Shown here in pieces: positions 24,898 through 33,545 of a stretch of 64,000 nucleotides of DNA (its first letter is position 1; every line of letters begins with the position of its first letter). Both the position numbers and the translations under genes were made by a program. The DNA comes from Alloalcanivorax balearicus MACL04 (GTDB taxonomy: Bacteria; Pseudomonadota; Gammaproteobacteria; Pseudomonadales; Alcanivoracaceae). Under the pieces are notes generated by a model. The model was not told where the DNA came from and did not search any database. It worked only from the letters and a program-made list of their open reading frames with translations. Location: the NCBI RefSeq assembly GCF_025532145.1, contig NZ_ARXS01000002.1, positions 248,001-312,000 on the forward strand, written 5' to 3'.

Positions 24898-26844
24898 ATG
24901 TCGGTCAATGAACTGGACACATTCCCCAAACTGTTGATGCATAACGCCGAGCATCGGCCGAATGTGGACGCCATGCGGGAAAAGGATCTGGGTATCTGGC
25001 AAACCTGGACCTGGCGCCAAGTGTACAAGGAGGTGGAAGCCCTGGCCGGTGGGCTGAAGGCACTCGGGCTGCAGCGTGGCGACCGGGTGGCGGTGATCGG
25101 CGACAATCGGCCGCAACTGTATTGGTCGGTGGCCGCGGTACAGGCCATGGGCGCCGTCCCGGTGCCGCTGTATCAGGATTCGGTCGGCGACGAAATGCAG
25201 TATGTACTGCACCATGCGGAAGTCCGCTTCGCGGTGGTGGAAAACCAGGAGCAAGTGGACAAGGTACTGGACATCAAAAGTCAGGTGCCGAGCCTGGAGA
25301 CGATGGTCTATGACGACCCTCGGGGCCTGCGCAACTACCCGGAACCGTTTCTGCACGAACTGACCGGGGTGCAGGAAAAAGGCCGCGCCCACGCCCGTGA
25401 GAACGCCGATTTCTTTGCTCGCGAAGTGGCCCTCGGACAAGGCCCGGACCTGTCCATCATCGTCTACACTTCCGGTACCACCGGCCGGCCCAAGGGCGTC
25501 ATGCTCAGCTATGACAATCTGATCGAGACCGGCAAGCTGGCGGTGAAGTTCGACAACATCACGGAGAAAGACGAAACCCTGGCCTATCTGCCGATGGCGT
25601 GGGTGGGCGATCACTTCATCACCTACGGCGAGAGCCTGATCTCCGGCTTCTGCTTCAACTGCCCGGAATCTCCGGAAACGGTGATGACCGATCTGCGCGA
25701 AATAGGCCCCACTTATTTCTTCGCGCCGCCGCGGATCTGGGAAAACCTGATCACCAATGTGATGGTGAGAATGGAGAACGCCAGCCGCCTCAAGCAGATC
25801 ATGTTCCAACATTTCATGAAGGTGTCTCGCAAGGTTGGCGTGCGTCTGCTGGAAGGCAAACCGGTATCGTTGCTCGAGCGATTGCATTACGCCTTGGGCA
25901 ATGTGTTGGTCTACGGACCGCTGCGTAATGTGCTCGGCTTCAGCCGTATTCGTCTGGCCTATACCGCTGGTGAAGCGCTGGGGCCGGACATTTTCGACTT
26001 CTTCCGTGCCCTGGGCATCAATCTCAAACAGCTGTACGGACAGACCGAGTGTTCCGTATACCTGTGCCTGCAGAAGGACAATGACGTGCGCCCGGACACC
26101 GTCGGGCCGCCGGCGGAAGGCGTGGAAATACGGCTGGACGAGAACGGTGAAGTGTTGTTCCGCAGCCCCGGCGTATTCATGGGCTATTACAAGAACGAAG
26201 AAGCCACCCGTGACACCAAGACCGAGGATGGCTGGGTGCACAGCGGCGATGCCGGTATGTTCACCGAGGATGGCCATCTGCGCATTATCGACCGGGCCAA
26301 GGATGTGGGGCGCCTCAATGGCGGCACCCTGTTCAGTCCCAAGTTCGTCGAGAACAAACTGAAGTTCCACCCGCACATCAAGGAAGCGGTGGCGTTTGGT
26401 CATCAACGGGATTATGTCACCGCGTTCATCAACATCGACTTCGAAGCGCTGAGCAACTGGGCGGAACGGCGCAACATCTCGTTCACCGGCTATATGGACC
26501 TGGCCGGGCGCGAAGAGGTGTACCAGCTGATCAGAGAAGAGGTGGAAGCGGTCAACCGGGATCTGTCCGAGGATCCGGAAATGGCATCGATCCAGATTCA
26601 CCGTTTTCTCATCCTGCACAAGGAGCTGGACCCGGATGACGGCGAAATCACCCGTACCCGCAAGGTGCGCCGGCGCATCATCGCCGAGCGTTATGAGCCG
26701 CTGATTTCGGCGCTTTACGGCGGTGATGAGAGGGTGGACGTTGATGTCCGGGTGACTTACGAGGATGGCAGCACCGGTCAACTGCGTTCCACGCTGTCGA
26801 TCAGTGACGCCAGTACCTATCAGCAGCTCAGCAAGGCGGGGTGA
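24898..26844 (+). CDS. Long-chain acyl-CoA ligase-like AMP-binding enzyme
   Basis: A 648-residue adenylate-forming enzyme that should activate a carboxylic acid to its CoA thioester. The AMP-binding signature is VYTSGTTGRPKGVMLSYDN (about residues 187-205), with YGQTECSVYLC and the motif HSGDAGMFTEDGHLRIIDRA following. Length and the C-terminal region match bacterial relatives of eukaryotic long-chain or very-long-chain acyl-CoA synthetases. The ATG at 24898 has AAGGGAGG eight bases upstream and is preferred to the GTG at 24889. First gene of a seven-gene operon with a branched-chain-type ABC importer; substrate unknown, possibly an aromatic, sterol-derived or branched acid. Confidence 0.88.
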   Translation: MSVNELDTFPKLLMHNAEHRPNVDAMREKDLGIWQTWTWRQVYKEVEALAGGLKALGLQRGDRVAVIGDNRPQLYWSVAAVQAMGAVPVPLYQDSVGDEMQYVLHHAEVRFAVVENQEQVDKVLDIKSQVPSLETMVYDDPRGLRNYPEPFLHELTGVQEKGRAHARENADFFAREVALGQGPDLSIIVYTSGTTGRPKGVMLSYDNLIETGKLAVKFDNITEKDETLAYLPMAWVGDHFITYGESLISGFCFNCPESPETVMTDLREIGPTYFFAPPRIWENLITNVMVRMENASRLKQIMFQHFMKVSRKVGVRLLEGKPVSLLERLHYALGNVLVYGPLRNVLGFSRIRLAYTAGEALGPDIFDFFRALGINLKQLYGQTECSVYLCLQKDNDVRPDTVGPPAEGVEIRLDENGEVLFRSPGVFMGYYKNEEATRDTKTEDGWVHSGDAGMFTEDGHLRIIDRAKDVGRLNGGTLFSPKFVENKLKFHPHIKEAVAFGHQRDYVTAFINIDFEALSNWAERRNISFTGYMDLAGREEVYQLIREEVEAVNRDLSEDPEMASIQIHRFLILHKELDPDDGEITRTRKVRRRIIAERYEPLISALYGGDERVDVDVRVTYEDGSTGQLRSTLSISDASTYQQLSKAG

Positions 26845-26847
26845 ACC

Positions 26848-27669
26848 ATGGTGGCAACGGTTTCCGATCTGACGCCACGCGAGCAGGCGTCGGAAGTACT
26901 GCTCAAAGTGGAAAATGTGGAGCTGCGTTTCGGCGGGGTCCGTGCCCTGCATGACGTGGGCTTTGAAATCCGCAAGGGGCAGATTTTTTCCATTATCGGT
27001 CCCAACGGAGCGGGCAAGTCGTCGATGCTCAACTGCATCAACGGTTTTTATCATCCCACTTCCGGGACCCTGACCTACAAAGGTCAGCCGCGTAAGCATA
27101 TGCGGCCCTACGTGACCGCCAGTCAGGGCATCGCCCGGACCTTTCAGAACATTGCGTTGTTCAAGGGCATGTCGACGCTGGACAACATCATGACCGGCCG
27201 GCATCTGAAGACCAAGGCCTCGTTGCTGGAGAACGCCTTCTGGTTTGGCCGCGCCCGCCGCGAGGAGCTGGAACACCGGCGCTTCTGCGAGGAGATCATC
27301 GACTTTCTCAATCTGCAGCATGTGCGCAAGACCCCGGTGGGCACCTTACCCTACGGCCTGCAAAAGCGGGTGGAACTGGGCCGGGCACTGGCGGCGGAGC
27401 CGGAACTGCTGCTGCTGGACGAGCCCATGGCGGGCATGAACCTGGAAGAAAAACAGGACATGGCCCGTTTCATTCTCGACGTCAATGATGAATACGGCAC
27501 CACCATCTGTCTGATCGAGCACGATATCGGCGTGGTGATGGACTTGTCCGATCGCATCGTGGTGCTGGATCACGGTGAGAAGATCGGCGAGGGCACGCCC
27601 AGGGAGGTGAGCAACGATCCCAAGGTGATCGAGGCTTATCTGGGTGTTCAGGAACAGGAGAGCGCATAG
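26848..27669 (+). CDS. Branched-chain-type ABC transporter ATPase (LivG-like)
   Basis: A 273-residue ATPase of a HAAT-family importer. Walker A is IGPNGAGKSSM (about residue 50). The signature loop reads LPYGLQKRVELGRAL, the degenerate form common in LivG proteins. Walker B is LLLLDEPMAGMNLEEKQD, and the switch His is in CLIEHDIGVVMDL. It starts 3 bases after the ligase gene and 2 bases before the LivH-like permease gene. Together with the second ATPase at 31127 it forms the nucleotide-binding heterodimer. Substrate inferred only from the neighbouring ligases, so unlikely to be an amino acid. Confidence 0.9.
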   Translation: MVATVSDLTPREQASEVLLKVENVELRFGGVRALHDVGFEIRKGQIFSIIGPNGAGKSSMLNCINGFYHPTSGTLTYKGQPRKHMRPYVTASQGIARTFQNIALFKGMSTLDNIMTGRHLKTKASLLENAFWFGRARREELEHRRFCEEIIDFLNLQHVRKTPVGTLPYGLQKRVELGRALAAEPELLLLDEPMAGMNLEEKQDMARFILDVNDEYGTTICLIEHDIGVVMDLSDRIVVLDHGEKIGEGTPREVSNDPKVIEAYLGVQEQESA

Positions 27670-27671
27670 CC

Positions 27672-28556
27672 ATGATGTTTTTTCTGGAAGTTCTCATCGG
27701 CGGCTTGCTGGCCGGGGTGATGTACGCATTGGTGGCGCTGGGCTTCGTTCTGATTTTCAAGGCCTCCGGCATCTTTAACTTCGCCCAGGCGGCGATGGTG
27801 CTGTTCGCGGCCATGTTCATGGGCGGCATGCACAACGACTGGGGCCTGTCGTACTGGTTGGCGATTCCGCTCACCCTGGTGATCATGGTCGGCGTGGCCT
27901 GGGTCATCGAGAGGGTGGTGTTGCGCCCGATGGTGAACCAGGAACCGATCATCCTGTTCATGTCCACCATCGGTATCTTCTTCGCCCTGATCGGCTTCGC
28001 CGAGATTTTCTGGGGCAGCCGCTCACGCACGCTGGACGTGGGCATCCCCTCCGATCCGATCTTTCTCGGTGACATGCTGCTGCAGAGCTATGACCTGATC
28101 ACCGCGGCCATCGTCGCCACGTTGGTGGTGGGGCTGGTGCTCTTCTCGCAAAAAACCCGCATGGGGCGGGTATTGAGGGCGGTGGCGGATGATCACCAGG
28201 CGGCGCAGTCGGTGGGTATCAAGCTGAGCACGGTGTGGGTGGTGGTGTGGTCCATCGCCGGGCTGGTGGCGGTAGTGGCCGGCATTGTCTGGGGGGGTGC
28301 CCTGGGGGTGCAACCCGTGATGGTGGACGTGGCGTTCAAGGCGCTGCCGGTGCTGTTGCTGGGCGGGCTCACCTCGATCCCGGGCGCCATCGTCGCCGGT
28401 CTCATCATCGGCGCCGGCGAAGCCCTGGCGGAGGTCTATCTGGGACCGATCATCGGCGGCGGCATCGACAGCTGGTTCGCGTACATCATTGCCATGGCGT
28501 TCATGGTATGGCGGCCGGAAGGCCTGTTTGGCGAAAAAATTATCGAAAGGATCTGA
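27672..28556 (+). CDS. Branched-chain-type ABC transporter permease (LivH-like)
   Basis: A 294-residue inner-membrane permease with about eight hydrophobic helices. LivH-family signatures are ALVALGFVLIFKASGIFNFA near residue 20-38 and VALKALPVLLLGG-like sequence (AFKALPVLLLGGLTSIPGAI) near residue 220. It is packed between the ATPase and the second permease, with 2 and 4 bases of spacing, so stoichiometric expression is likely. Start ATG at 27672; no closer alternative. Confidence 0.9.
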   Translation: MMFFLEVLIGGLLAGVMYALVALGFVLIFKASGIFNFAQAAMVLFAAMFMGGMHNDWGLSYWLAIPLTLVIMVGVAWVIERVVLRPMVNQEPIILFMSTIGIFFALIGFAEIFWGSRSRTLDVGIPSDPIFLGDMLLQSYDLITAAIVATLVVGLVLFSQKTRMGRVLRAVADDHQAAQSVGIKLSTVWVVVWSIAGLVAVVAGIVWGGALGVQPVMVDVAFKALPVLLLGGLTSIPGAIVAGLIIGAGEALAEVYLGPIIGGGIDSWFAYIIAMAFMVWRPEGLFGEKIIERI

Positions 28557-28560
28557 CCGC

Positions 28561-29619
28561 ATGATTTATCGCGAATCCGGACAGTTCAAAAAGACCTATC
28601 AGGCCGACCAGGCGATTCTGCCGCTGCGCCAGGACCGTATTTTTCTGATCCTGGTATTGCTGGTGGCGTTCCTGGTGGTTCCGTTCACCGCGTCCAACTA
28701 TGTGATGAACTCGTTGCTGCTGCCGTTTCTGATTTATTCACTGGCGGCCATCGGGCTCAACATCCTGGTGGGCTATTGCGGGCAAATATCCCTGGGCACC
28801 GGCGGCTTCATGGCGGTGGGGGCGTTCGCCGCCTGGAACCTGGCGATCCGTACCGAATTGCCGATGCCGGTGATCTTCGTGCTGGCGGGGTTGATCACCT
28901 CCGGCGCCGGGGTGCTGTTCGGCCTGCCGGCACTGCGCATCAAAGGGTTCTACCTGGCGGTGACGACGCTGGCGGCGCAGTTCTTCCTGGTGTGGCTGCT
29001 GCAACGTCCCTGGTTCAACAACTACAGTGCCTCCGGGGTGATCTCGGCACCGGATTTCCACATGTTCGGCTGGAGCATCGAGACCGTTACCGACCGCTAC
29101 TATCTATCGCTGATCATCCTGGTGGTGATGGCACTGCTGGCCAAGAATCTGGTACGCAGTGCCACCGGCCGTAAATGGATGGCGATCCGCGATATGGACG
29201 TGGCGGCGGAGATCATCGGTATTCGGCCCATGCCCACCAAATTGAAGGCGTTCGCGGTGAGCTCGTTCTTCATCGGCATCGCCGGGGTGCTCTGGGCCTT
29301 CCTGTACCTGGGGCAACTGGAGGCGGATGCGTTCAATATCTACACCTCTTTTGATGTGCTGTTCATGGTGATCATCGGCGGCCTGGGGTCGATTCTGGGC
29401 TGCTTTCTTGGCGCCGCCTTCGTGGTGCTGGTGCCGATTTTCCTCAATATCATTCCCAGCGCCCTGGGGTTGCCATTGAGCACCGCCATGATCAGCTATA
29501 TTGAAGTGTTCATCTTCGGCTCTCTGATCATTTTCTTCCTGATCGTGGAGCCCCATGGCATGGCCCGTTTGTGGAGCATCGCCAAACAAAAACTGCGGCT
29601 GTGGCCGTTCCCCTATTGA
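28561..29619 (+). CDS. Branched-chain-type ABC transporter permease (LivM-like)
   Basis: A 352-residue inner-membrane permease with about nine or ten helices. LivM signatures include IGLNILVGYCGQISLGTGGF near residues 64-83, LPALRIKGFYLAVTTLAAQF near 120-140 and FFIGIAGVLWAF near 240. The open frame reaches back to 28489, but the ATG at 28561 just after the LivH-like stop gives the normal short N-terminus. It partners the preceding permease to form the channel. Confidence 0.9.
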   Translation: MIYRESGQFKKTYQADQAILPLRQDRIFLILVLLVAFLVVPFTASNYVMNSLLLPFLIYSLAAIGLNILVGYCGQISLGTGGFMAVGAFAAWNLAIRTELPMPVIFVLAGLITSGAGVLFGLPALRIKGFYLAVTTLAAQFFLVWLLQRPWFNNYSASGVISAPDFHMFGWSIETVTDRYYLSLIILVVMALLAKNLVRSATGRKWMAIRDMDVAAEIIGIRPMPTKLKAFAVSSFFIGIAGVLWAFLYLGQLEADAFNIYTSFDVLFMVIIGGLGSILGCFLGAAFVVLVPIFLNIIPSALGLPLSTAMISYIEVFIFGSLIIFFLIVEPHGMARLWSIAKQKLRLWPFPY

Positions 29620-29722
29620 TCACGATGGTGATGAAAAGGGGGGTAACAGGAAGAATCGCCCGGTCGGGCGCACAATGAAATAACAATCAAGGGTCGGGGG
29701 CTTGCCCCCTTGGAGGACGATC

Positions 29723-31051
29723 ATGAAAACAACAATGTTGAAGAAAGCGGCGCTGATGGGGCTGAGTGCCTGCATCGGCCTGACCGGCGCGATCTCCGCG
29801 CAGGCTCAGCAGGCCAAAGAGCAGTACCTGCCCAGTCTGGTGTACCGCACCGGTCCCTTCGCGCCCAGCGGCATCGGTTTCGCCGATGGCTTTGCGGATT
29901 ACGTGACGCTGATCAATCAGCGCGACGGCGGTATTAACGGCGTGAAAATCCGCCTTGAGGAGTGCGAAACCGGTTATGCCAATGACCGGGGCGTGGAATG
30001 TTATGAACGTCTCAAGGACCGCCACGGCGGCGCCACCGTGGTGGCGCCGTTGTCCACCGGGATCACCTACGCGCTGATTCCGCGTACCCGGGCGGACGGC
30101 ATCACCATGAGCACCATGGGCTACGGCCGCGCTGACGCCGCCTATGGTCCGGTGCTGGATAACGTCTTCATGGTGCCCACTACCTACTGGTCCAGCACCA
30201 CCGTGGTGATGGACTACATCGCCGAGCAGGAAGGCGGCTGGGAAAACTTGAAAGGCAAGGATATTGTCCACGCCTATCACGATTCCGCCTATGGTAAGGA
30301 GCCGCTGGGCGTGCTGCGCCACTATGCTGAGAAGTACGGCTTCACTCTGCACGAAATGCCGATCTCTCCGCCGGGCGTGGAGCAGCGCACGGTGTGGACT
30401 CAGGTACGCCGCATCAAGCCGGATTGGATTTCCCTGTTCGGCTGGGGCGTGATGAACCCCACCGCCATCCGTACCGCCTCTTCCATGGGCATTGATGTCA
30501 GCCACATGATTGGCGGTATCTACGCTGCCCAGGACGATGCGGTGAAACCCGCGGGAGAAGACGCCAAGGGCTACAAGGCGGTTACCTTCCACGGTCCCGG
30601 CGCCGACTATCCGATCTACGAAGAACTGAAAGAGCACGTCTACGACAAAGACATGGCGGCCGGTTCCGGTGATGCCAAAGGCACCATCGCCTATAACCGG
30701 GGCCTGATCAACGCCGGTTATATCGTTGAAGCCTGGCGCCAGGCTCAGGAAATGTCAGAGAAAGGCCGGCCCTCCACCCGCGAGGAAACGCTGAAGGCGT
30801 GGCAGAGCCTGGACATCCCCGAGGCCCGGACCAAGGAGTTGGGCATGGGCGGCCTGATGCCACCGGTGCATATTACCTGTCTGGACCATGAGGGCCCCGG
30901 CATGGCGCTGATCCAGCAGTGGAACGGCGAAGCCTGGGAACAGGTCACCGAATTCCGCAAGCCGAACAAGGACCTGGTGTTCCCGATGTACAAAGCGTCG
31001 GCGGAAGCCTACGCCAAGCAGGAAGGCATCACGCCCAAATCCTGCGACTGA
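29723..31051 (+). CDS. Periplasmic substrate-binding protein of the ABC importer
   Basis: A 442-residue type I periplasmic binding protein (Leu/Ile/Val-binding superfamily) with a signal peptide (MKTTMLKKAALMGLSACIG, cleavage probably after SAQA). Typical sequences: GIGFADGFADYVTLINQRDG, GVECYERLKDRHGGATVVA and VVMDYIAEQEGGWENLKGKD. About 440 residues is longer than LivJ/LivK (about 345 mature), like the binding proteins of aromatic or amide-type HAAT systems. Start at 29723 follows GGAGGACGATC. It recognises the unknown substrate of this operon. Confidence 0.88.
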   Translation: MKTTMLKKAALMGLSACIGLTGAISAQAQQAKEQYLPSLVYRTGPFAPSGIGFADGFADYVTLINQRDGGINGVKIRLEECETGYANDRGVECYERLKDRHGGATVVAPLSTGITYALIPRTRADGITMSTMGYGRADAAYGPVLDNVFMVPTTYWSSTTVVMDYIAEQEGGWENLKGKDIVHAYHDSAYGKEPLGVLRHYAEKYGFTLHEMPISPPGVEQRTVWTQVRRIKPDWISLFGWGVMNPTAIRTASSMGIDVSHMIGGIYAAQDDAVKPAGEDAKGYKAVTFHGPGADYPIYEELKEHVYDKDMAAGSGDAKGTIAYNRGLINAGYIVEAWRQAQEMSEKGRPSTREETLKAWQSLDIPEARTKELGMGGLMPPVHITCLDHEGPGMALIQQWNGEAWEQVTEFRKPNKDLVFPMYKASAEAYAKQEGITPKSCD

Positions 31052-31126
31052 TGGTCCTGTGACTAACGGCGCGGTGTCGGAGTGGTAGACACTCCGGCAC
31101 CGCTGACCGAACAGAGGAATAACGAC

Positions 31127-31963
31127 ATGGCGGAACAAGCCACGGCTCGACAGGCCGAACAGACCCTGCTTTCCATTAACAACATCGAAGTCGTGTACAA
31201 CCACGTGGTGCTGGTGCTCAAAGGGGTATCCCTGGATGTGGGGCCGGGGTCCATCGTTGCCCTGCTGGGCGGTAACGGCGCCGGTAAGAGCACCACCCTG
31301 AAAGCCATTTCCGGTTTGCTGACCGGGGAACGCGGTGACATCACCCGTGGATCGATTCATTACAACGGCGAGCGTATCGACACCCTGAGCGCCGCCGATC
31401 GCGTGCGTCGCGGTGTGCTGCACGTGATGGAAGGACGCCGGGTATTCGAACACCTGAGCGTGGAAGAAAACCTGCTGGTCGGCGCCTACGGCCGGCGTGA
31501 CGGCGCCGCCGCGGTGCAGCGCGACATGGAGATGGTTTACACCTATTTCCCCCGTCTGAAAGAGCGCCGTCGGTCAGTGGCTGGGTATACCTCCGGCGGT
31601 GAGCAGCAAATGCTGGCCATGGGCCGGGCGATGATGGCGAAACCGCGCATGATCCTGCTGGACGAACCGTCCATGGGCCTGGCGCCGCAATTGGTGGAGG
31701 AGATCTTCAACATCGTCTCCACGCTGCGTAAGGAGGAGGGCGTGACCTTCCTGGTGGCTGAGCAGAATACCAACGTGGCCCTGCGCCACGCGGATTACGG
31801 CTACATTCTGGAAAACGGCCGCATCGTCATGTACGGCGATGCCGACCAGTTGCGCGAAAACCCGGACGTCAAGGAATTCTACCTTGGCGTGGGATCCGGG
31901 GAAGGGCGCAAGAGCTTCCGCGATACCAAGCATTACCGCCGCCGCAAGCGCTGGCTGTCCTGA
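31127..31963 (+). CDS. Branched-chain-type ABC transporter ATPase (LivF-like)
   Basis: A 278-residue second ATPase. Walker A is LGGNGAGKSTTLKAISG, the signature is YTSGGEQQMLAMGRAMM, and Walker B is MILLDEPSMGLAPQLVEEIF, with HADYGYILENGRIV after it. An N-terminal extension of about 20 residues (EQATARQAEQTL) precedes the domain. The ATG at 31127 is preceded by AGAGGAATAACGAC; the frame is open to 31082 but that start lacks a ribosome-binding site. It completes the importer. Confidence 0.9.
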   Translation: MAEQATARQAEQTLLSINNIEVVYNHVVLVLKGVSLDVGPGSIVALLGGNGAGKSTTLKAISGLLTGERGDITRGSIHYNGERIDTLSAADRVRRGVLHVMEGRRVFEHLSVEENLLVGAYGRRDGAAAVQRDMEMVYTYFPRLKERRRSVAGYTSGGEQQMLAMGRAMMAKPRMILLDEPSMGLAPQLVEEIFNIVSTLRKEEGVTFLVAEQNTNVALRHADYGYILENGRIVMYGDADQLRENPDVKEFYLGVGSGEGRKSFRDTKHYRRRKRWLS

Positions 31964-32032
31964 CGCCCGCGCCGGCTGGTACTCAATGACGTTGTTGGCG
32001 GCCCGCGCCGGCCGCCCTCAGGAGGAACAACA

Positions 32033-33277
32033 ATGGCAAGTCATTCCGCGTATCTGGATGACCGTGAAACCCGCTCACCCGACGAGCGGGCGGCACGGCA
32101 ATGGGAAGCGCTGTGCGCGGCGCTGGCCCATGCCAAGGCGCAATCCCGTTATTGGGCCGGTGTGTTGGCCGACATCGACCCGGAGGCGATTCAAGGCCCG
32201 GCGGACCTGGCCCGGATTCCGCTGACACGCAAGTCCGATATCCCGACGATCCAGGCACAGGGGGTATTGGGCGGCATGGAAGCGGCGCCGATGGGCGAGC
32301 TGTCGCGGATTTTTCTGTCGCCCGGACCGATTTACGAAGCCAGCGAGGCGATTACGGATTTCTGGCGCTTTGGCCGCGCCATGTGGGCGTCGGGCATGCG
32401 CCCTGGCGCTTTGGTGCACAATACCTTTTCTTATCACCTCACCCCCGCCGGCATGATGGTGGACAGCGGTGCCCGGGCGATTGGCTGTTCGGTATTTCCC
32501 GCCGGCGTCGGCAACACCGAGATTCAGCTCGATGCCATCCAGCAACTGCGTCCGAGCTACTACGGCGGCACGCCGTCGTTTCTGAAAATGCTGCTGGACA
32601 AGGGGCGTGAACTGGGCAAGGACACCAGTTCTCTGGTGGCGGCTTCGGTGGGCGGCGAACCGCTCAGCAGCAGCCTGCGTCAGGAAGTGGAAGCGCAGGG
32701 CGTCAAGGTGTCGCAGAGTTTCGGAACCGCCGAGTTGGGCCTGGTGGCCTATGAAACGGAGGCGCGTGAAGGCCTTATCGCCGATGAGGACGTATTGATC
32801 GAAGTGGTGCGCCCGGGTAGTGGCGACCCGTTACCGGACGGCGAGGTCGGTGAGATGGTGGTGACCGTGCTGCGCAATGCCAGCTTCCCGATGATCCGCA
32901 TCGCCACCGGTGATATGACCGCGATTATGCCCGGTGCCAGCCCGTGCGGGCGTACCGCGCCACGTATCAAAGGCTGGATGGGCCGGGCTGATCAGCGTAC
33001 CAAGATCAAGGGCATGTTCGTGGCGCCGGAGCAAATTAACCAGCTGATGCAGCGGCACCCGGAAATCCAGCGGGCCCGTCTGGTGGTGACGCGGGAAAAC
33101 GAGCAGGATCGCATGGTGCTGTCGGCGGAATGCGAGAGCAGCGATGGCGCCTTCGCCGAGAAAGTCACCGAAACCCTGCAGGTGGTCACCAAACTGCGCG
33201 GTGGTGTGGAGCTGGTGGCGCCGGGTTCCCTGCCCAACGACGGCAAGGTGATCGCCGACGAACGGCAGTTTGATTGA
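32033..33277 (+). CDS. PaaK-like phenylacetate-CoA ligase family protein
   Basis: A 414-residue adenylate-forming enzyme of the PaaK branch, which joins aryl acids such as phenylacetate to CoA. Recognisable segments are IPLTRKSDIPTIQAQG, LVHNTFSYHLTPAGMMVDSG, SYYGGTPSFLKMLLDKG and VSQSFGTAELGLVAYE; the C-terminal domain carries GWMGRADQRTKIKGMFVAPE. The first glycine-rich AMP loop typical of PaaK (SSGTTG) is replaced by FLSPGPIYEAS, as in several atypical family members, so activity is uncertain. It ends the operon and is a second CoA ligase beside the one at 24898. Confidence 0.82.
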   Translation: MASHSAYLDDRETRSPDERAARQWEALCAALAHAKAQSRYWAGVLADIDPEAIQGPADLARIPLTRKSDIPTIQAQGVLGGMEAAPMGELSRIFLSPGPIYEASEAITDFWRFGRAMWASGMRPGALVHNTFSYHLTPAGMMVDSGARAIGCSVFPAGVGNTEIQLDAIQQLRPSYYGGTPSFLKMLLDKGRELGKDTSSLVAASVGGEPLSSSLRQEVEAQGVKVSQSFGTAELGLVAYETEAREGLIADEDVLIEVVRPGSGDPLPDGEVGEMVVTVLRNASFPMIRIATGDMTAIMPGASPCGRTAPRIKGWMGRADQRTKIKGMFVAPEQINQLMQRHPEIQRARLVVTRENEQDRMVLSAECESSDGAFAEKVTETLQVVTKLRGGVELVAPGSLPNDGKVIADERQFD

Positions 33278-33332
33278 GAGGCTTTAGTGCTTCGTAGCCG
33301 GGTCTTGCTTGTCCCCCGAGGTGTCCATGACC

Positions 33333-33348
33333 CGCCGTGAATACGTCC
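33333..33348 (-). repeat. Inverted copy of the GGACGTATTCACGGCG core
   Basis: The minus strand reads GGACGTATTCACGGCG, identical to 4725-4740. It lies between the stop of the PaaK-like gene and the hairpin at 33376-33487. Flanking arms are not clear for this copy. Confidence 0.7.
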
Positions 33349-33375
33349 CTGAAGCTGGGTATTTCAGAGCTCGAA

Positions 33376-33487
33376 GAGTGTCGCCGGTCAGAGTCTTCCA
33401 GGACCGTGTTTGGCCAGGGATGGCCAAACCCGAGCTTACAGGGATGTACTTGTAGCGTGTCCTGAAAGACTCTGACCGGCGACACTC
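33376..33487. repeat. Long hairpin repeat between convergent genes
   Basis: Arms 33376-33404 and 33459-33487 pair over 29 bases with one mismatch (left arm begins GAGTGTCGCCGGTCAGAGTC). The loop has a smaller hairpin TTTGGCCAGGGATGGCCAAA and then GAGCTTACAGGGATGTACTT, a diverged form of GAGCCTACATGGACGTATTC in the element at 4661-4768. The hairpin sits where the ABC operon and the sigma-54 activator gene converge. Confidence 0.82.
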
Positions 33488-33545
33488 CCCTGCTGGAAAA
33501 ACTTCCCGCTGAACCCTGATTAACCTGATTTTGGGGACCATCAGG

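Noticed and set aside
24585-24911. Possible 108-residue protein in the leader of the acyl-CoA ligase operon
   Set aside because: No ribosome-binding site, no family, overlaps the sigma-54 promoter candidate and runs into the ligase start.
24847-27321. 824-codon minus-strand open frame opposite the acyl-CoA ligase and LivG-like genes
   Set aside because: Very long, but the plus strand carries complete, motif-bearing genes; the antisense frame is held open by GC-rich codon usage.
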